A stretch of 64,000 bases of DNA, taken from contig NZ_JBCNYA010000017.1 of the NCBI RefSeq assembly GCF_049727805.1, positions 22,616-86,615 on the forward strand, written 5' to 3'. The notes beneath the pieces are model-generated. The model worked only from the letters and a program-made list of their open reading frames with translations, was not told the DNA's origin and did not search any database. Made by a program: the position numbers and the translations under genes. Source of the stretch: Frateuria_A sp049727805. Lineage in GTDB: Bacteria; Pseudomonadota; Gammaproteobacteria; Xanthomonadales; Rhodanobacteraceae. Positions 41,204 through 49,511 of this stretch are shown here, piece after piece. Numbering within the stretch: position 1 is the stretch's first letter; the number at the start of each line of letters is the position of its first letter.

Positions 41204-43300
41204 ATGGCCCGCAAACTGCCGCAAACCGCCACTGCGATCGCCGACCTGGCCGCGCCGGAGCTGTATTTCAGCCGCGAGCTGGCCGCACTGGAATTCAATT
41301 TCCGCGTGCTGGCGATGGCGCGCGACGCGCAGGTGCCGCTGCTGGAGCGGCTGCGCTACCTGAGCATCGTCGCCAACAACCTCGATGAGTTCTTCGAGGT
41401 GCGCGTGGCGATGCTCAAGCATCACCACGCCTACGGCTCGGCCGCGCCAGGGCCGGACGGGCTGTCCTCCGGCGAGCTGCTCACCCGCATCCGCGCGCGC
41501 GTGCTCGACCTGGTCACCGACCAGTACGCGACCTGGCAGGAGCAGCTCAGGCCGCAACTGGACGCCGAAGGCATCCGTTTCCTCACCCGCCACCAGTGGA
41601 ACCCGGTGCAGCGGCGCTGGCTGCAGGGCTACTTCGAGCACGAGGTGCTGCCGGTGCTCTCGCCGCTGGGCCTGGACCCGGCGCACCCGTTCCCGCGCAT
41701 CCTCAACAAGACGCTCAACATCGCGGTGGTGCTGCAGGGCCGCGACGCGTTCGGCCACGAGGGCCACATGGCGCTGGTGCGCGCGCCACGCTCGCTGCCG
41801 CGCATCGTCAAGCTGCCGGCCGAGGTGGGCGGCGGCGGCGACAACTTCGTGTTCCTGGCCGAGCTGCTGCAGGCCTTCGTCGACCTGATGTTCCCCGGCT
41901 TCAAGGTGGTCGGCTCCTACCAGTTCCGCGTCACCCGCAACAGCGAGTTGATCGTGGAGGAAGCCGAGGTGGAGAACCTCGCCCGCGCGCTCAGCGAGGA
42001 ACTGCTCGGGCGCGGCTACGCGCGGCCGGTGCGTCTGGAGATCGCCAACGATTGCCCGAAGGCGATCACCGCGATGCTGGTGGCCAACTTCGAGCTGGAG
42101 GAATCGGACGTCTATCGCTGCGACGGCCCGGTCAACATCATCCGCGCCGGCGGCATCTACGACCAGGTCGACCGCCCGGAACTGAAGTTCCCGCGCTTCG
42201 TGCCCTGCCTGCCTTCGGCGATCGAGCCGGGCGCGAACCTGTTCGAGCTGATCGGCCAGCGCGACGTGCTGCTGCACCATCCCTACGAGAGCTTCGCCGC
42301 GGTGGTCGACCTGCTGCGCCAGGCCGCCGCCGATCCCAACGTGCTGGCGATCAAGCAGACGCTCTACCGCGCCGGCGAGGACACCCCGCTGGTCGACCTG
42401 CTGGTGGAGGCCGCGCGCAACGGCAAGGACGTCACCGTGGTGATCGAGCTGCGCGCGCGCTTCGACGAGGAGGCCAACATCCGCCTCGCCACGCGGCTGC
42501 AGGAGGCCGGCGTGCAGGTGGTCTACGGCGTGGTCGGCTACAAGACCCACGCCAAGATGATGCTGATCGTGCGCCGCGAGGCGGGCACGCTGCGCCGCTA
42601 CGTGCACCTGTCCACCGGCAACTACCACCAGGCCAACAGCCGCCTGTACACCGACATCGGCCTGATGACCGCCGATCCGGAGATCGGCGAGGACCTGCAC
42701 AAGGTCTTCCAGCAGCTCTCGGGCCTGGGCTCGGTGATCAGCCTGAAGCGCCTGCTGCATTCGCCCTTCACGCTGTACCGCAGCGTGGTCGCCAAGATCG
42801 AGCGCGAGACCGCGCACGCGCGGGCCGGCCGGAGCGCGCGCATCGTCGCCAAGCTCAACGCACTCAACGAATCGCACGTGATCGAGGCGCTGTACCGCGC
42901 CTCGCAGGCCGGCGTGGAGATCGACCTGATCGTGCGTGGCGCCTGCACGCTGCGGCCCGGGCTGCCGCGCATTTCCGAGCGCATTCGCGTGCGCTCGATC
43001 GTCGGCCGGTTCCTCGAGCACAGCCGCGTGTACTGGTTCGCCAACGACGACAAGCCGGAGATCTACTGCGCCAGCGCCGACTGGATGGAACGCAACCTGA
43101 TGCGCCGCATCGAAGTGGCCTTCCCGATCCTCGACCCGGCGCTGGCCAAGCGCGTGTTCGACGAGACGCTGGCCAACGGCCTGGCCGACAACACCCAGGC
43201 CTGGCTGCTCGGCAGCGACGGCCGCTACACCCGCGCCACGCCCGGCGACCAGCCGCCGCACAGCGCGCAGCAGACATTGCTGAAAAAGATCTGCGGCTGA
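41204..43300 (+). CDS. ppk: Polyphosphate kinase 1
   Basis: 698 residues, the usual PPK1 length. N domain (APELYFSRELAALEFNFRVLAMA; NNLDEFFEVRVAML), head (HPFPRILNKTLNIAVVL), and phospholipase-D-like domains with the autophosphorylated His H449 in GYKTHAKMMLIV, and RYVHLSTGNYHQANSRLYTDIGLMT. It makes polyphosphate from ATP, reversibly. The following gene is ppx, its counterpart. Confidence 0.96.
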   Translation: MARKLPQTATAIADLAAPELYFSRELAALEFNFRVLAMARDAQVPLLERLRYLSIVANNLDEFFEVRVAMLKHHHAYGSAAPGPDGLSSGELLTRIRARVLDLVTDQYATWQEQLRPQLDAEGIRFLTRHQWNPVQRRWLQGYFEHEVLPVLSPLGLDPAHPFPRILNKTLNIAVVLQGRDAFGHEGHMALVRAPRSLPRIVKLPAEVGGGGDNFVFLAELLQAFVDLMFPGFKVVGSYQFRVTRNSELIVEEAEVENLARALSEELLGRGYARPVRLEIANDCPKAITAMLVANFELEESDVYRCDGPVNIIRAGGIYDQVDRPELKFPRFVPCLPSAIEPGANLFELIGQRDVLLHHPYESFAAVVDLLRQAAADPNVLAIKQTLYRAGEDTPLVDLLVEAARNGKDVTVVIELRARFDEEANIRLATRLQEAGVQVVYGVVGYKTHAKMMLIVRREAGTLRRYVHLSTGNYHQANSRLYTDIGLMTADPEIGEDLHKVFQQLSGLGSVISLKRLLHSPFTLYRSVVAKIERETAHARAGRSARIVAKLNALNESHVIEALYRASQAGVEIDLIVRGACTLRPGLPRISERIRVRSIVGRFLEHSRVYWFANDDKPEIYCASADWMERNLMRRIEVAFPILDPALAKRVFDETLANGLADNTQAWLLGSDGRYTRATPGDQPPHSAQQTLLKKICG

Positions 43301-43388
43301 TGCGCACACGCCCGCCCTTCCGCTCCTGCACGCAGCGCCTCGCGGCCGGCGTGGCAGAATCGCCGCCTTTCCCGCCTGGAATCCCCGC

Positions 43389-44903
43389 GTGACCACCGAG
43401 CCCGTACCCATCAAGGATGGCGAGCTGATCGCGGCCGTCGACCTGGGCTCGAACAGCTTCCACATGGTGGTGGCTCGCATGGAGCACGGCGAGCCGCGCG
43501 TGATCGACCGCCTGCGTGACAGCGTGCGCCTGGCCGCCGGCCTGCGCTCGGACGGCACGCTGGACGCCGCGCACCGCGCTCGCGCGCTGGCCAGCCTGGC
43601 GCGCTTCGGCCAGCGCATCGAAAGCCTGCCGTCGGCGAACGTGCGCGCGGTGGCGACCAACACTGTGCGGCGGCTGGCGTCGCCGCACAACTTCCTGGGC
43701 GCGGCCGAGGACGCGCTCGGCCATCCCGTGGAGATCGTCTCCGGCCGCGAGGAAGGTCGGCTCATCTTCCTTGGCGTGGCGCATGACCTGCCCGCCTCGC
43801 GCGAGCCGCGGCTGGTCATCGACGTCGGTGGCGGCAGTACCGAATTCATCATCGGCCGCGGGCTCGCGCCACTGCATACGGAGAGCGTGCAGGCCGGCTG
43901 CATCGCCTCGACCCTGCGCTTCTTCCCCGGTGGCCGGCTGACGCCCAAGCGCTGGCAGCGCGCGCGCAGCGAGGTCGGCGTGCTGCTGCAGCAGTTCGCC
44001 GAGGATTTCCGCGAATCGGGCTGGCAGGAGGTCTATGGCTCCTCCGGCAGCGCCAAGGCGGTGGACGCCGCGGTGCAGGCGATGGGCCTGACCGACGACG
44101 GCGTCACCCTGGACGCGCTGGCGGAACTGCGCGAAGCCGTCCTCGAACAAGGCCACATGGACCTGCTGCGCCTGCCCGGCCTCACCGAGGAACGCGCTCC
44201 GGTGTTCGCCGGCGCCGTGGTGATCTTCGAGGCTGCGTTCGAGGCGCTGGGCATCGACCACATGCGCGTGTGCGAAAGCTCGATGCGCGAAGGCCTGCTG
44301 TGGGACCTGCTCGGCCGCGCCGGCGGCAGCGACCCGCGCACCGCCAGCATCGACGCGCTGGCCACCCGCTACGGCGTCGACCGCGCGCAGGCGCGGCGCG
44401 TGGAGCAGACCGCGCTTTCGCTGTTCGACCAGGTCGCGCGTCCGTGGAAGCTCGACGCCGAGGCGCGCGAGTGGCTCTCCTGGGCCGCGCGCGTGCACGA
44501 GATCGGCCTGGCCATCGCGCACAGCCAGCACCACCACCATGGCGCCTACATCCTGCGGCATGCCGACCTCGCCGGCTTCTCGCGGCAGGAGCAGCAACTG
44601 CTCGCCGCGGTGATCGAGGCACATCGGCGCAAGCCGGCCAAGGCGCTGATCTCGGTGCTGCCGCAGCGCTACCGCACGCTGGCGCGGCACATCACTGCGC
44701 TGCTGCGCCTGGCGGTGCTGTTTCGCCGCGGCCGCCGGCCCGAGTCGCTGCCGCCGCTCAAGCTCAATGCCACCAGCCACCGCCTGCGCCTGGCCATCCC
44801 CGCCGGCTGGCTGGACGCCCATCCGCTCACCGAGGCTGACCTGGAGCAGGAACAGGGGCCGATGGCGGAGCTGGGGCTGACGCTGGAGATCCAGCGCACT
44901 TGA
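43389..44903 (+). CDS. ppx: Exopolyphosphatase (Ppx/GppA)
   Basis: 504 residues. The acetate/sugar-kinase/Hsp70-like fold opens with IAAVDLGSNSFHMVVARM, then AVATNTVRR, EEGRLIFLGV and VIDVGGGSTEFIIG; the C-terminal HD-like domain has HEIGLAIAHSQHHHHGAYILRHADLAGFSRQEQ. It hydrolyses terminal phosphates from polyphosphate (or pppGpp). Start is GTG at 43389, 88 bp after ppk. Confidence 0.94.
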   Translation: MTTEPVPIKDGELIAAVDLGSNSFHMVVARMEHGEPRVIDRLRDSVRLAAGLRSDGTLDAAHRARALASLARFGQRIESLPSANVRAVATNTVRRLASPHNFLGAAEDALGHPVEIVSGREEGRLIFLGVAHDLPASREPRLVIDVGGGSTEFIIGRGLAPLHTESVQAGCIASTLRFFPGGRLTPKRWQRARSEVGVLLQQFAEDFRESGWQEVYGSSGSAKAVDAAVQAMGLTDDGVTLDALAELREAVLEQGHMDLLRLPGLTEERAPVFAGAVVIFEAAFEALGIDHMRVCESSMREGLLWDLLGRAGGSDPRTASIDALATRYGVDRAQARRVEQTALSLFDQVARPWKLDAEAREWLSWAARVHEIGLAIAHSQHHHHGAYILRHADLAGFSRQEQQLLAAVIEAHRRKPAKALISVLPQRYRTLARHITALLRLAVLFRRGRRPESLPPLKLNATSHRLRLAIPAGWLDAHPLTEADLEQEQGPMAELGLTLEIQRT

Positions 44904-44934
44904 TTCCCGCTTTGCTTCCATAAGTACGCCTCTT

Positions 44935-45145
44935 TCATTCGCTTCCTCTCCCCTCCGGGAGAGGATTGAGGCGGGGGCATGGGCATGGCTCTTTGCATTC
45001 GCTTCCTCTCCCCTCCGGGGAGAGGATTGAGGTGAGGGGGCGGGGCTCGCCCGGAACTCCCTCGGAGCCACGCTCCGATCCATTCCCCCGCAAGAACCGT
45101 CCCCTCACCCCAGCCCTCTCCCCGGAGGGGAGAGGGAGCAAGAGC
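44935..45145. repeat. Composite hairpin repeat (family 1), two direct and one inverted copy
   Basis: Two direct copies of TTCCTCTCCCC-(T)CC-GGGGAGAGG unit, each with GATTGAGG, are followed about 80 bp later by an inverted copy. This is the same order and spacing as at 26021-26222, including the TGGCTCTTTGC spacer. It lies between ppx and the cyclophilin gene. Confidence 0.75.
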
Positions 45146-45208
45146 CGCGCTTCAGCCCATGCAACGCCACCGCGTATCATGCGGACATCCCATACAGGTT
45201 CCGCACGC

Positions 45209-45910
45209 ATGTCCCGACTCCTGCTGGCCCTCCTGCTGTTCCTGCCGTTCGGCGTCGCCGCCCAGACCGCGCCGGCGGCCGCGAGCACCAGCCCGACGCC
45301 CCCCGCCCCGGGTCCCAAAGTGCTGCTGCACACCAGCGTGGGCGACATCACGCTGGAGCTCTACCCGGACAAGGCGCCCAAGAGCGTGGCCAACTTCCTG
45401 CAGTACGTGCACGAGGGTTTCTACGACGGCACGGTGTTCCACCGCGCGATCAACGGCTACCTGGTGCAGGGCGGCCTGTACACGCGTGACCTGCAGCCGC
45501 GGCGCACGCACCCGGCGATCGCCAGCGAGGCGGACAACGGCCTGTCCAACCTGCGCGGCACAGTGGCAGTGGCGCGCGGGGCCGATCCCAACTCCGGCAC
45601 GGCGCAGTTCTTCGTCAACCTGGTCGACAATCGCCGGCTCGACTACGCCGGCAACCAGAGCGGCCTGACCTGGGGCTACGCGGTGTTCGGCAAGGTCGTG
45701 CAGGGCATGGACGTGATCGACAAGATCGCCGCCCTGCCCACGCGCGGCCAGGGCCCGTTCGCCGCCGACGTACCCAACCCGCTGCCGGTGATCGAGAGTG
45801 CGCGCGTGATCGGCGAGGAGGGCCCCGCCTCCGCCGCCAGCGCCAAGGCACCGGCCAAGGCCAGCAGCGCGGCGAAGCCCGCCAGGCCGGCCGGCAGGAA
45901 GGACGGCTGA
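45209..45910 (+). CDS. ppiA: Periplasmic cyclophilin (PpiA-like) peptidyl-prolyl isomerase
   Basis: 233 residues with signal peptide (ALLLFLPFGVAAQ). The cyclophilin domain is at about 35-205: VGDITLELYPDKAPKSVANFLQYV, YDGTVFHRAINGYLVQGG, RGTVAVARG, SGTAQFFVNLVDN, GYAVFGKVVQGMDVIDKI. A Lys/Ala-rich tail (about 212-233) may be flexible. Its stop overlaps the lpxH start (TGATG). Confidence 0.92.
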   Translation: MSRLLLALLLFLPFGVAAQTAPAAASTSPTPPAPGPKVLLHTSVGDITLELYPDKAPKSVANFLQYVHEGFYDGTVFHRAINGYLVQGGLYTRDLQPRRTHPAIASEADNGLSNLRGTVAVARGADPNSGTAQFFVNLVDNRRLDYAGNQSGLTWGYAVFGKVVQGMDVIDKIAALPTRGQGPFAADVPNPLPVIESARVIGEEGPASAASAKAPAKASSAAKPARPAGRKDG

Positions 45911-46635
45911 TGGCCAGCCTGTTCATCGCCGACCTGCACCTGGACGACAGCCGCCCGCACATCACCGACCTGTTCGAGCGCTATCTCGGCGGCGACGAAG
46001 TGTGCCAGGCCGATGCGCTCTACATCCTCGGCGACCTGGTCGAGGCCTGGATCGGCGACGACGACGACGCCGAGCTGCCGGCACGCATCGCCCGCGCGAC
46101 GCGCGCCGTGCGCGAGTCCGGCGTGCCGGTCTACTTCATGCCCGGCAACCGCGATTTCCTGCTCGGCCAGGACTATGCCGAGCGCGCCGGCCTGACCCTG
46201 CTGGAGGATGGCGTGGTGCACGACCTCTACGGCCGCCCCACCCTGCTGATGCACGGCGACACGCTGTGCACCGACGACGTCGCCTACCAGACGGTGCGCC
46301 GCCAGGTGCGCACGCCCGAATGGAAGGCCAATATCATGGCGATGCCGCTGGAAGCGCGCCGCGCCTTCGCCGCCAAGGCGCGCGCCGACAGCCGCGCGCA
46401 CACCGGCAGCACCATGGAATCGATCATGGACGTCAACGCCGGGGCGGTCGCGCAGGCGATGCGTGGCGCGGGCGTGACGCGGCTGGTCCACGGCCATACG
46501 CACCGGCCGGCGATCCACGAATTTTCGCTCGATGGCCAGGACGCACAGCGCATCGTGCTGGGCGATTGGTATGAACAGGGCTCGGCATTGCGCGTGGCGC
46601 CGGACGGCATCGAACTGCGCGGCCTTCCGCTCTAG
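45910..46635 (+). CDS. lpxH: UDP-2,3-diacylglucosamine pyrophosphatase LpxH
   Basis: 241 residues. Binuclear-metal phosphoesterase motifs: D8-L-H10 (FIADLHL), LGDLVEAWIGDD, PGNRDF, LLMHGD and VHGHTHRP. It cleaves UDP-2,3-diacylglucosamine to lipid X in lipid A synthesis at the inner-membrane surface. Overlaps ppiA by one base. Confidence 0.95.
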   Translation: MASLFIADLHLDDSRPHITDLFERYLGGDEVCQADALYILGDLVEAWIGDDDDAELPARIARATRAVRESGVPVYFMPGNRDFLLGQDYAERAGLTLLEDGVVHDLYGRPTLLMHGDTLCTDDVAYQTVRRQVRTPEWKANIMAMPLEARRAFAAKARADSRAHTGSTMESIMDVNAGAVAQAMRGAGVTRLVHGHTHRPAIHEFSLDGQDAQRIVLGDWYEQGSALRVAPDGIELRGLPL

Positions 46636-46733
46636 GCCGGACCCGCACGCGTGGTGGTGACGGTGGGGCTGCCCGCCTCGCATGCGATGCTGGATTGGGC
46701 AGGCCGCCTTTCACTGCCAGGGAGAAACCCTCC

Positions 46734-47960
46734 ATGCGCAAACGCCGATCGCTACCGCTGGTACTCGCGCTCGTCCTGCTCGCCGGCTGCGTCGGCGCGC
46801 CGCGACGTCCGGCACCGCCCAGGCTGATCGACGCGGCGATCCCGGACGGTTTCACGACCAACCCACGCCTGCTCAGCATCGACCGCCAGGGCTTCCTCCA
46901 GGAATCACCCCTCCTGCTGCATGACATCCGGCGCGCCGCGGACGGCAGCCTGGACATCCTCGCGCTCTCCGGCGGCGGCGCGGGAGGCGCTTTCGGCGCC
47001 GGCGCGCTGGTGGGCCTGGGCCGCGCGCATGCGCGGCCCACCTTCGAGCTGGTCACCGGTGTGAGTGCCGGCGCGCTGATCGCGCCGTTCGCCTTCCTGG
47101 GGCCGGACTGGGACGCGCAGTTGAAGGACGCCTTCACCGGCCAGGCCAGCGCCAGCCTGCAGCGCTCCCCGTTGATGAGCGTCGCCAGCCGCCTGCTGTT
47201 CCCGCAGGGCTTCGGCCGGCACGATCCGTTGGCGGCGCTGGTCGACCGCTACGTCACCGACGCGATGATAGCGGCCGTGGCCCGCGAGCGGGCCAAGGGC
47301 CGCCGGCTGATCGTGGCCACCACCGACCTGGACAAGCAGGAAACCGTGCTGTGGGACATGGGCGCGATCGCCGAGCAGGGCGGCGAAACAGCCCGCAAGC
47401 TGTTCCGCGACGTGCTGGTCGCCTCGGCCAGCGTGCCGGGGGTGTTCCCGCCGGTGCTGATTCCGGTGCACGAAGGCGCGCGCCACTACGACGAAATGCA
47501 CGTCGACGGCGGCGTCACCACCTCGCTGTTCGCCGCGCCGCTGATCGCGCAGATCCTGCCCTCCGACCTCGGGCTGCTGCGCGGCGCGCACCTGTACGTG
47601 ATCGTCAACGGCCAGTTGGTGGCCGCACCCGCCACCACGCGCCTGAGCACGCCGGCGATCCTGGCGCGCAGCTTCTCGGCGCAGACCACTTACAAGACGC
47701 GCGAGACGCTCGCGCTCACGCTGGGTTTCGCCCATCGCTACGGACTCGACCTGCGGATCAGCGAAATTCCCGGCGACTACCCGTTCGGCAGCTTCATCGA
47801 CTTCCGCCCGCAGCACCTGCGCGCGCTGTTCGACTATGCCGCCGCCTGCGGTGTGCAGGGGCGGCTGTGGATGACGCCGGAACAGTCGCTGCACCGAAAC
47901 CTGGACTCGCCGCAGCCCTCGCCCGGCGGTCCCGTCGCCTGCCCGGCGCCTGCGCCCTGA
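46734..47960 (+). CDS. Patatin-like phospholipase, lipoprotein
   Basis: 408 residues. Lipobox LLAGC with lipidated C19. The patatin domain has an oxyanion GGG segment (ALSGGGAGGAFGAGAL), nucleophile GVSAGAL (GxSxG) and DGG in HVDGGVTTSL. Patatin enzymes are acyl hydrolases of phospholipids or other esters; this one is likely anchored in the outer or inner membrane facing the periplasm. GGAG lies before the ATG 46734. The physiological substrate is unknown. Confidence 0.87.
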   Translation: MRKRRSLPLVLALVLLAGCVGAPRRPAPPRLIDAAIPDGFTTNPRLLSIDRQGFLQESPLLLHDIRRAADGSLDILALSGGGAGGAFGAGALVGLGRAHARPTFELVTGVSAGALIAPFAFLGPDWDAQLKDAFTGQASASLQRSPLMSVASRLLFPQGFGRHDPLAALVDRYVTDAMIAAVARERAKGRRLIVATTDLDKQETVLWDMGAIAEQGGETARKLFRDVLVASASVPGVFPPVLIPVHEGARHYDEMHVDGGVTTSLFAAPLIAQILPSDLGLLRGAHLYVIVNGQLVAAPATTRLSTPAILARSFSAQTTYKTRETLALTLGFAHRYGLDLRISEIPGDYPFGSFIDFRPQHLRALFDYAAACGVQGRLWMTPEQSLHRNLDSPQPSPGGPVACPAPAP

Positions 47961-48011
47961 GGGCCGCCTCGGCTACCATTGCCGTTTCGCTTCGCACTCG
48001 AGGACACACCC

Positions 48012-48779
48012 ATGCAGCTCGACCAGGTCAAGGCCGTCATCACCGGCGGCGCCTCCGGACTCGGCCACGCCGTGGCGCAACATCTGGTGGCGCAGGGCGC
48101 GAAGGTCGCGCTGTTCGACGTCAACGAGGAAAAGGGTCAGCAGGCAGCGCAGGCGCTGGGTGAGGCGGCGCGCTTCTACCGTACCGACGTCACCTCCGAG
48201 GAGGGCGTGACCGCCAACGTGGCCGCCGCGCGCGAGGCCATGGGCGGGCTCAACGTGGTGATGAACTGCGCCGGCATCCTCGGCTCCGGCCGGGTATTGG
48301 GCAAGGAAGGCCCGATGGCGCTGTCGAATTTCGCCAGCACCGTGATGGTGAACCTGGTCGGCAGCTTCAACGTGGCCAAGGCCGGCGCGGCGCTGATGCA
48401 GTCCAACGAACCGGGCGAGGACGGCGAGCGCGGCGTGATCGTCAACACCGCCTCGGTGGCCGCCTACGAAGGCCAGATCGGCCAGGCCGCCTACTCCGCC
48501 TCCAAGGGCGGCGTGGTGGGCATGACCCTGCCGATGGCGCGCGAGCTGGCCCGCTTCGGCATCCGCGTGGCCACCATCGCGCCGGGCATCTTCTGGACGC
48601 CGATGGTCGACGGCATGCCCGAGGCCGTGCAGCAGTCGCTGTCCGCCTCGATCCCCTTCCCCTCGCGGCTGGGCAAGCCGGAGGAGTTCGCGCGGACGGT
48701 CGCGTTCATCCTGGGCAACCGCTACATCAACGGCGAGACCATCCGCCTGGATGGCGCGGTGCGTCTGCAGCCGAAGTAA
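48012..48779 (+). CDS. SDR dehydrogenase, 3-hydroxyacyl-CoA dehydrogenase type-2-like
   Basis: 255 residues. Rossmann TGGASGLG (13-20), NAG in MNCAGI, and catalytic Y-x3-K in AAYSASKGG. NVVMNCAGILGSGRVLGKEGPMALSNFASTVMVNLVGSFNVAKAGAALM is typical of the HSD17B10-like family oxidising short-chain 3-hydroxyacyl-CoA. It stands 51 bp after the patatin gene and precedes efpL. Confidence 0.88.
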   Translation: MQLDQVKAVITGGASGLGHAVAQHLVAQGAKVALFDVNEEKGQQAAQALGEAARFYRTDVTSEEGVTANVAAAREAMGGLNVVMNCAGILGSGRVLGKEGPMALSNFASTVMVNLVGSFNVAKAGAALMQSNEPGEDGERGVIVNTASVAAYEGQIGQAAYSASKGGVVGMTLPMARELARFGIRVATIAPGIFWTPMVDGMPEAVQQSLSASIPFPSRLGKPEEFARTVAFILGNRYINGETIRLDGAVRLQPK

Positions 48780-48845
48780 ACCTGCCACTTCAGCGGGGCG
48801 TCCCTCGCGGCGCTCCGGCCAGTCCAATCCACTGACCGACACCCC

Positions 48846-49409
48846 ATGAAAGCTTCCGACGTCAAGAAAGGCAACGTGGTCGAGCACGACGGCACCGTCT
48901 ACCAGGTGCGCGACATCGAGCGCAGCGCGCCGACCGCCCGCGGCGGCAACGTGACCTTCCGCTTCACCATGTACTCGATCCCGGGCGGTCGCAAGTTCGA
49001 CCTCAGCCTGCGCGCCGACGACGACCTGAAGGAAATGGACCTGGTCCGCCGCGCGGCCAACTTTTCCTACATGGACGGCGAAGCGTTCGTGTTCATGGAC
49101 GCCGAGGACTACACCCAGTACATGCTCGGCCCCGAGCTGGTCGGTGACAACGCCGGCTACATCGTGCAGGACACCGAGGGCTACTACGTGCAACTGATCG
49201 ACGATGCGCCGGTCGGCCTGCAGGTACCCACCAGCGTGGTGCTGACCGTGGTCGACACCGCACCGGAGCTCAAGGGCGCCAGCGCCACCAAGCGCACCAA
49301 GCCGGCCAGGCTCGACACCGGCGTCGAGATCCAGGTGCCCGAGTACATCACCAACGACGAGAAGGTGTGGGTGAACACGTTGACCGGCGAGTTCGCCGGC
49401 CGCGCCTGA
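48846..49409 (+). CDS. efpL: Elongation factor P-like protein EfpL (YeiP)
   Basis: 187 residues in three EF-P-like domains. EfpL features: KKGNVVEHDGTVYQVRDIE, the tip loop SAPTARGGN with R32 where EF-P has Lys (equivalent of R33 in E. coli YeiP), and VETAPGIKGASAS-like segment VDTAPELKGASATKRTKPA. EfpL relieves ribosome stalling at proline-rich stretches without lysylation. A separate efp is not in the window. Confidence 0.93.
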   Translation: MKASDVKKGNVVEHDGTVYQVRDIERSAPTARGGNVTFRFTMYSIPGGRKFDLSLRADDDLKEMDLVRRAANFSYMDGEAFVFMDAEDYTQYMLGPELVGDNAGYIVQDTEGYYVQLIDDAPVGLQVPTSVVLTVVDTAPELKGASATKRTKPARLDTGVEIQVPEYITNDEKVWVNTLTGEFAGRA

Positions 49410-49511
49410 CGGCTGCCGGGCCTACGCCGGAACGTCTTCGCCGCAGGGCTCCTACACGGCGGTTCAACTAGCCTCGTGCAGAATCGCAGGCCCTATCCCA
49501 GCGATTCGGCC

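Noticed and set aside
40988..43948. 986-codon minus-strand frame over ppk and ppx
   Set aside because: Shadow of ppk/ppx, whose motifs are complete on the plus strand.
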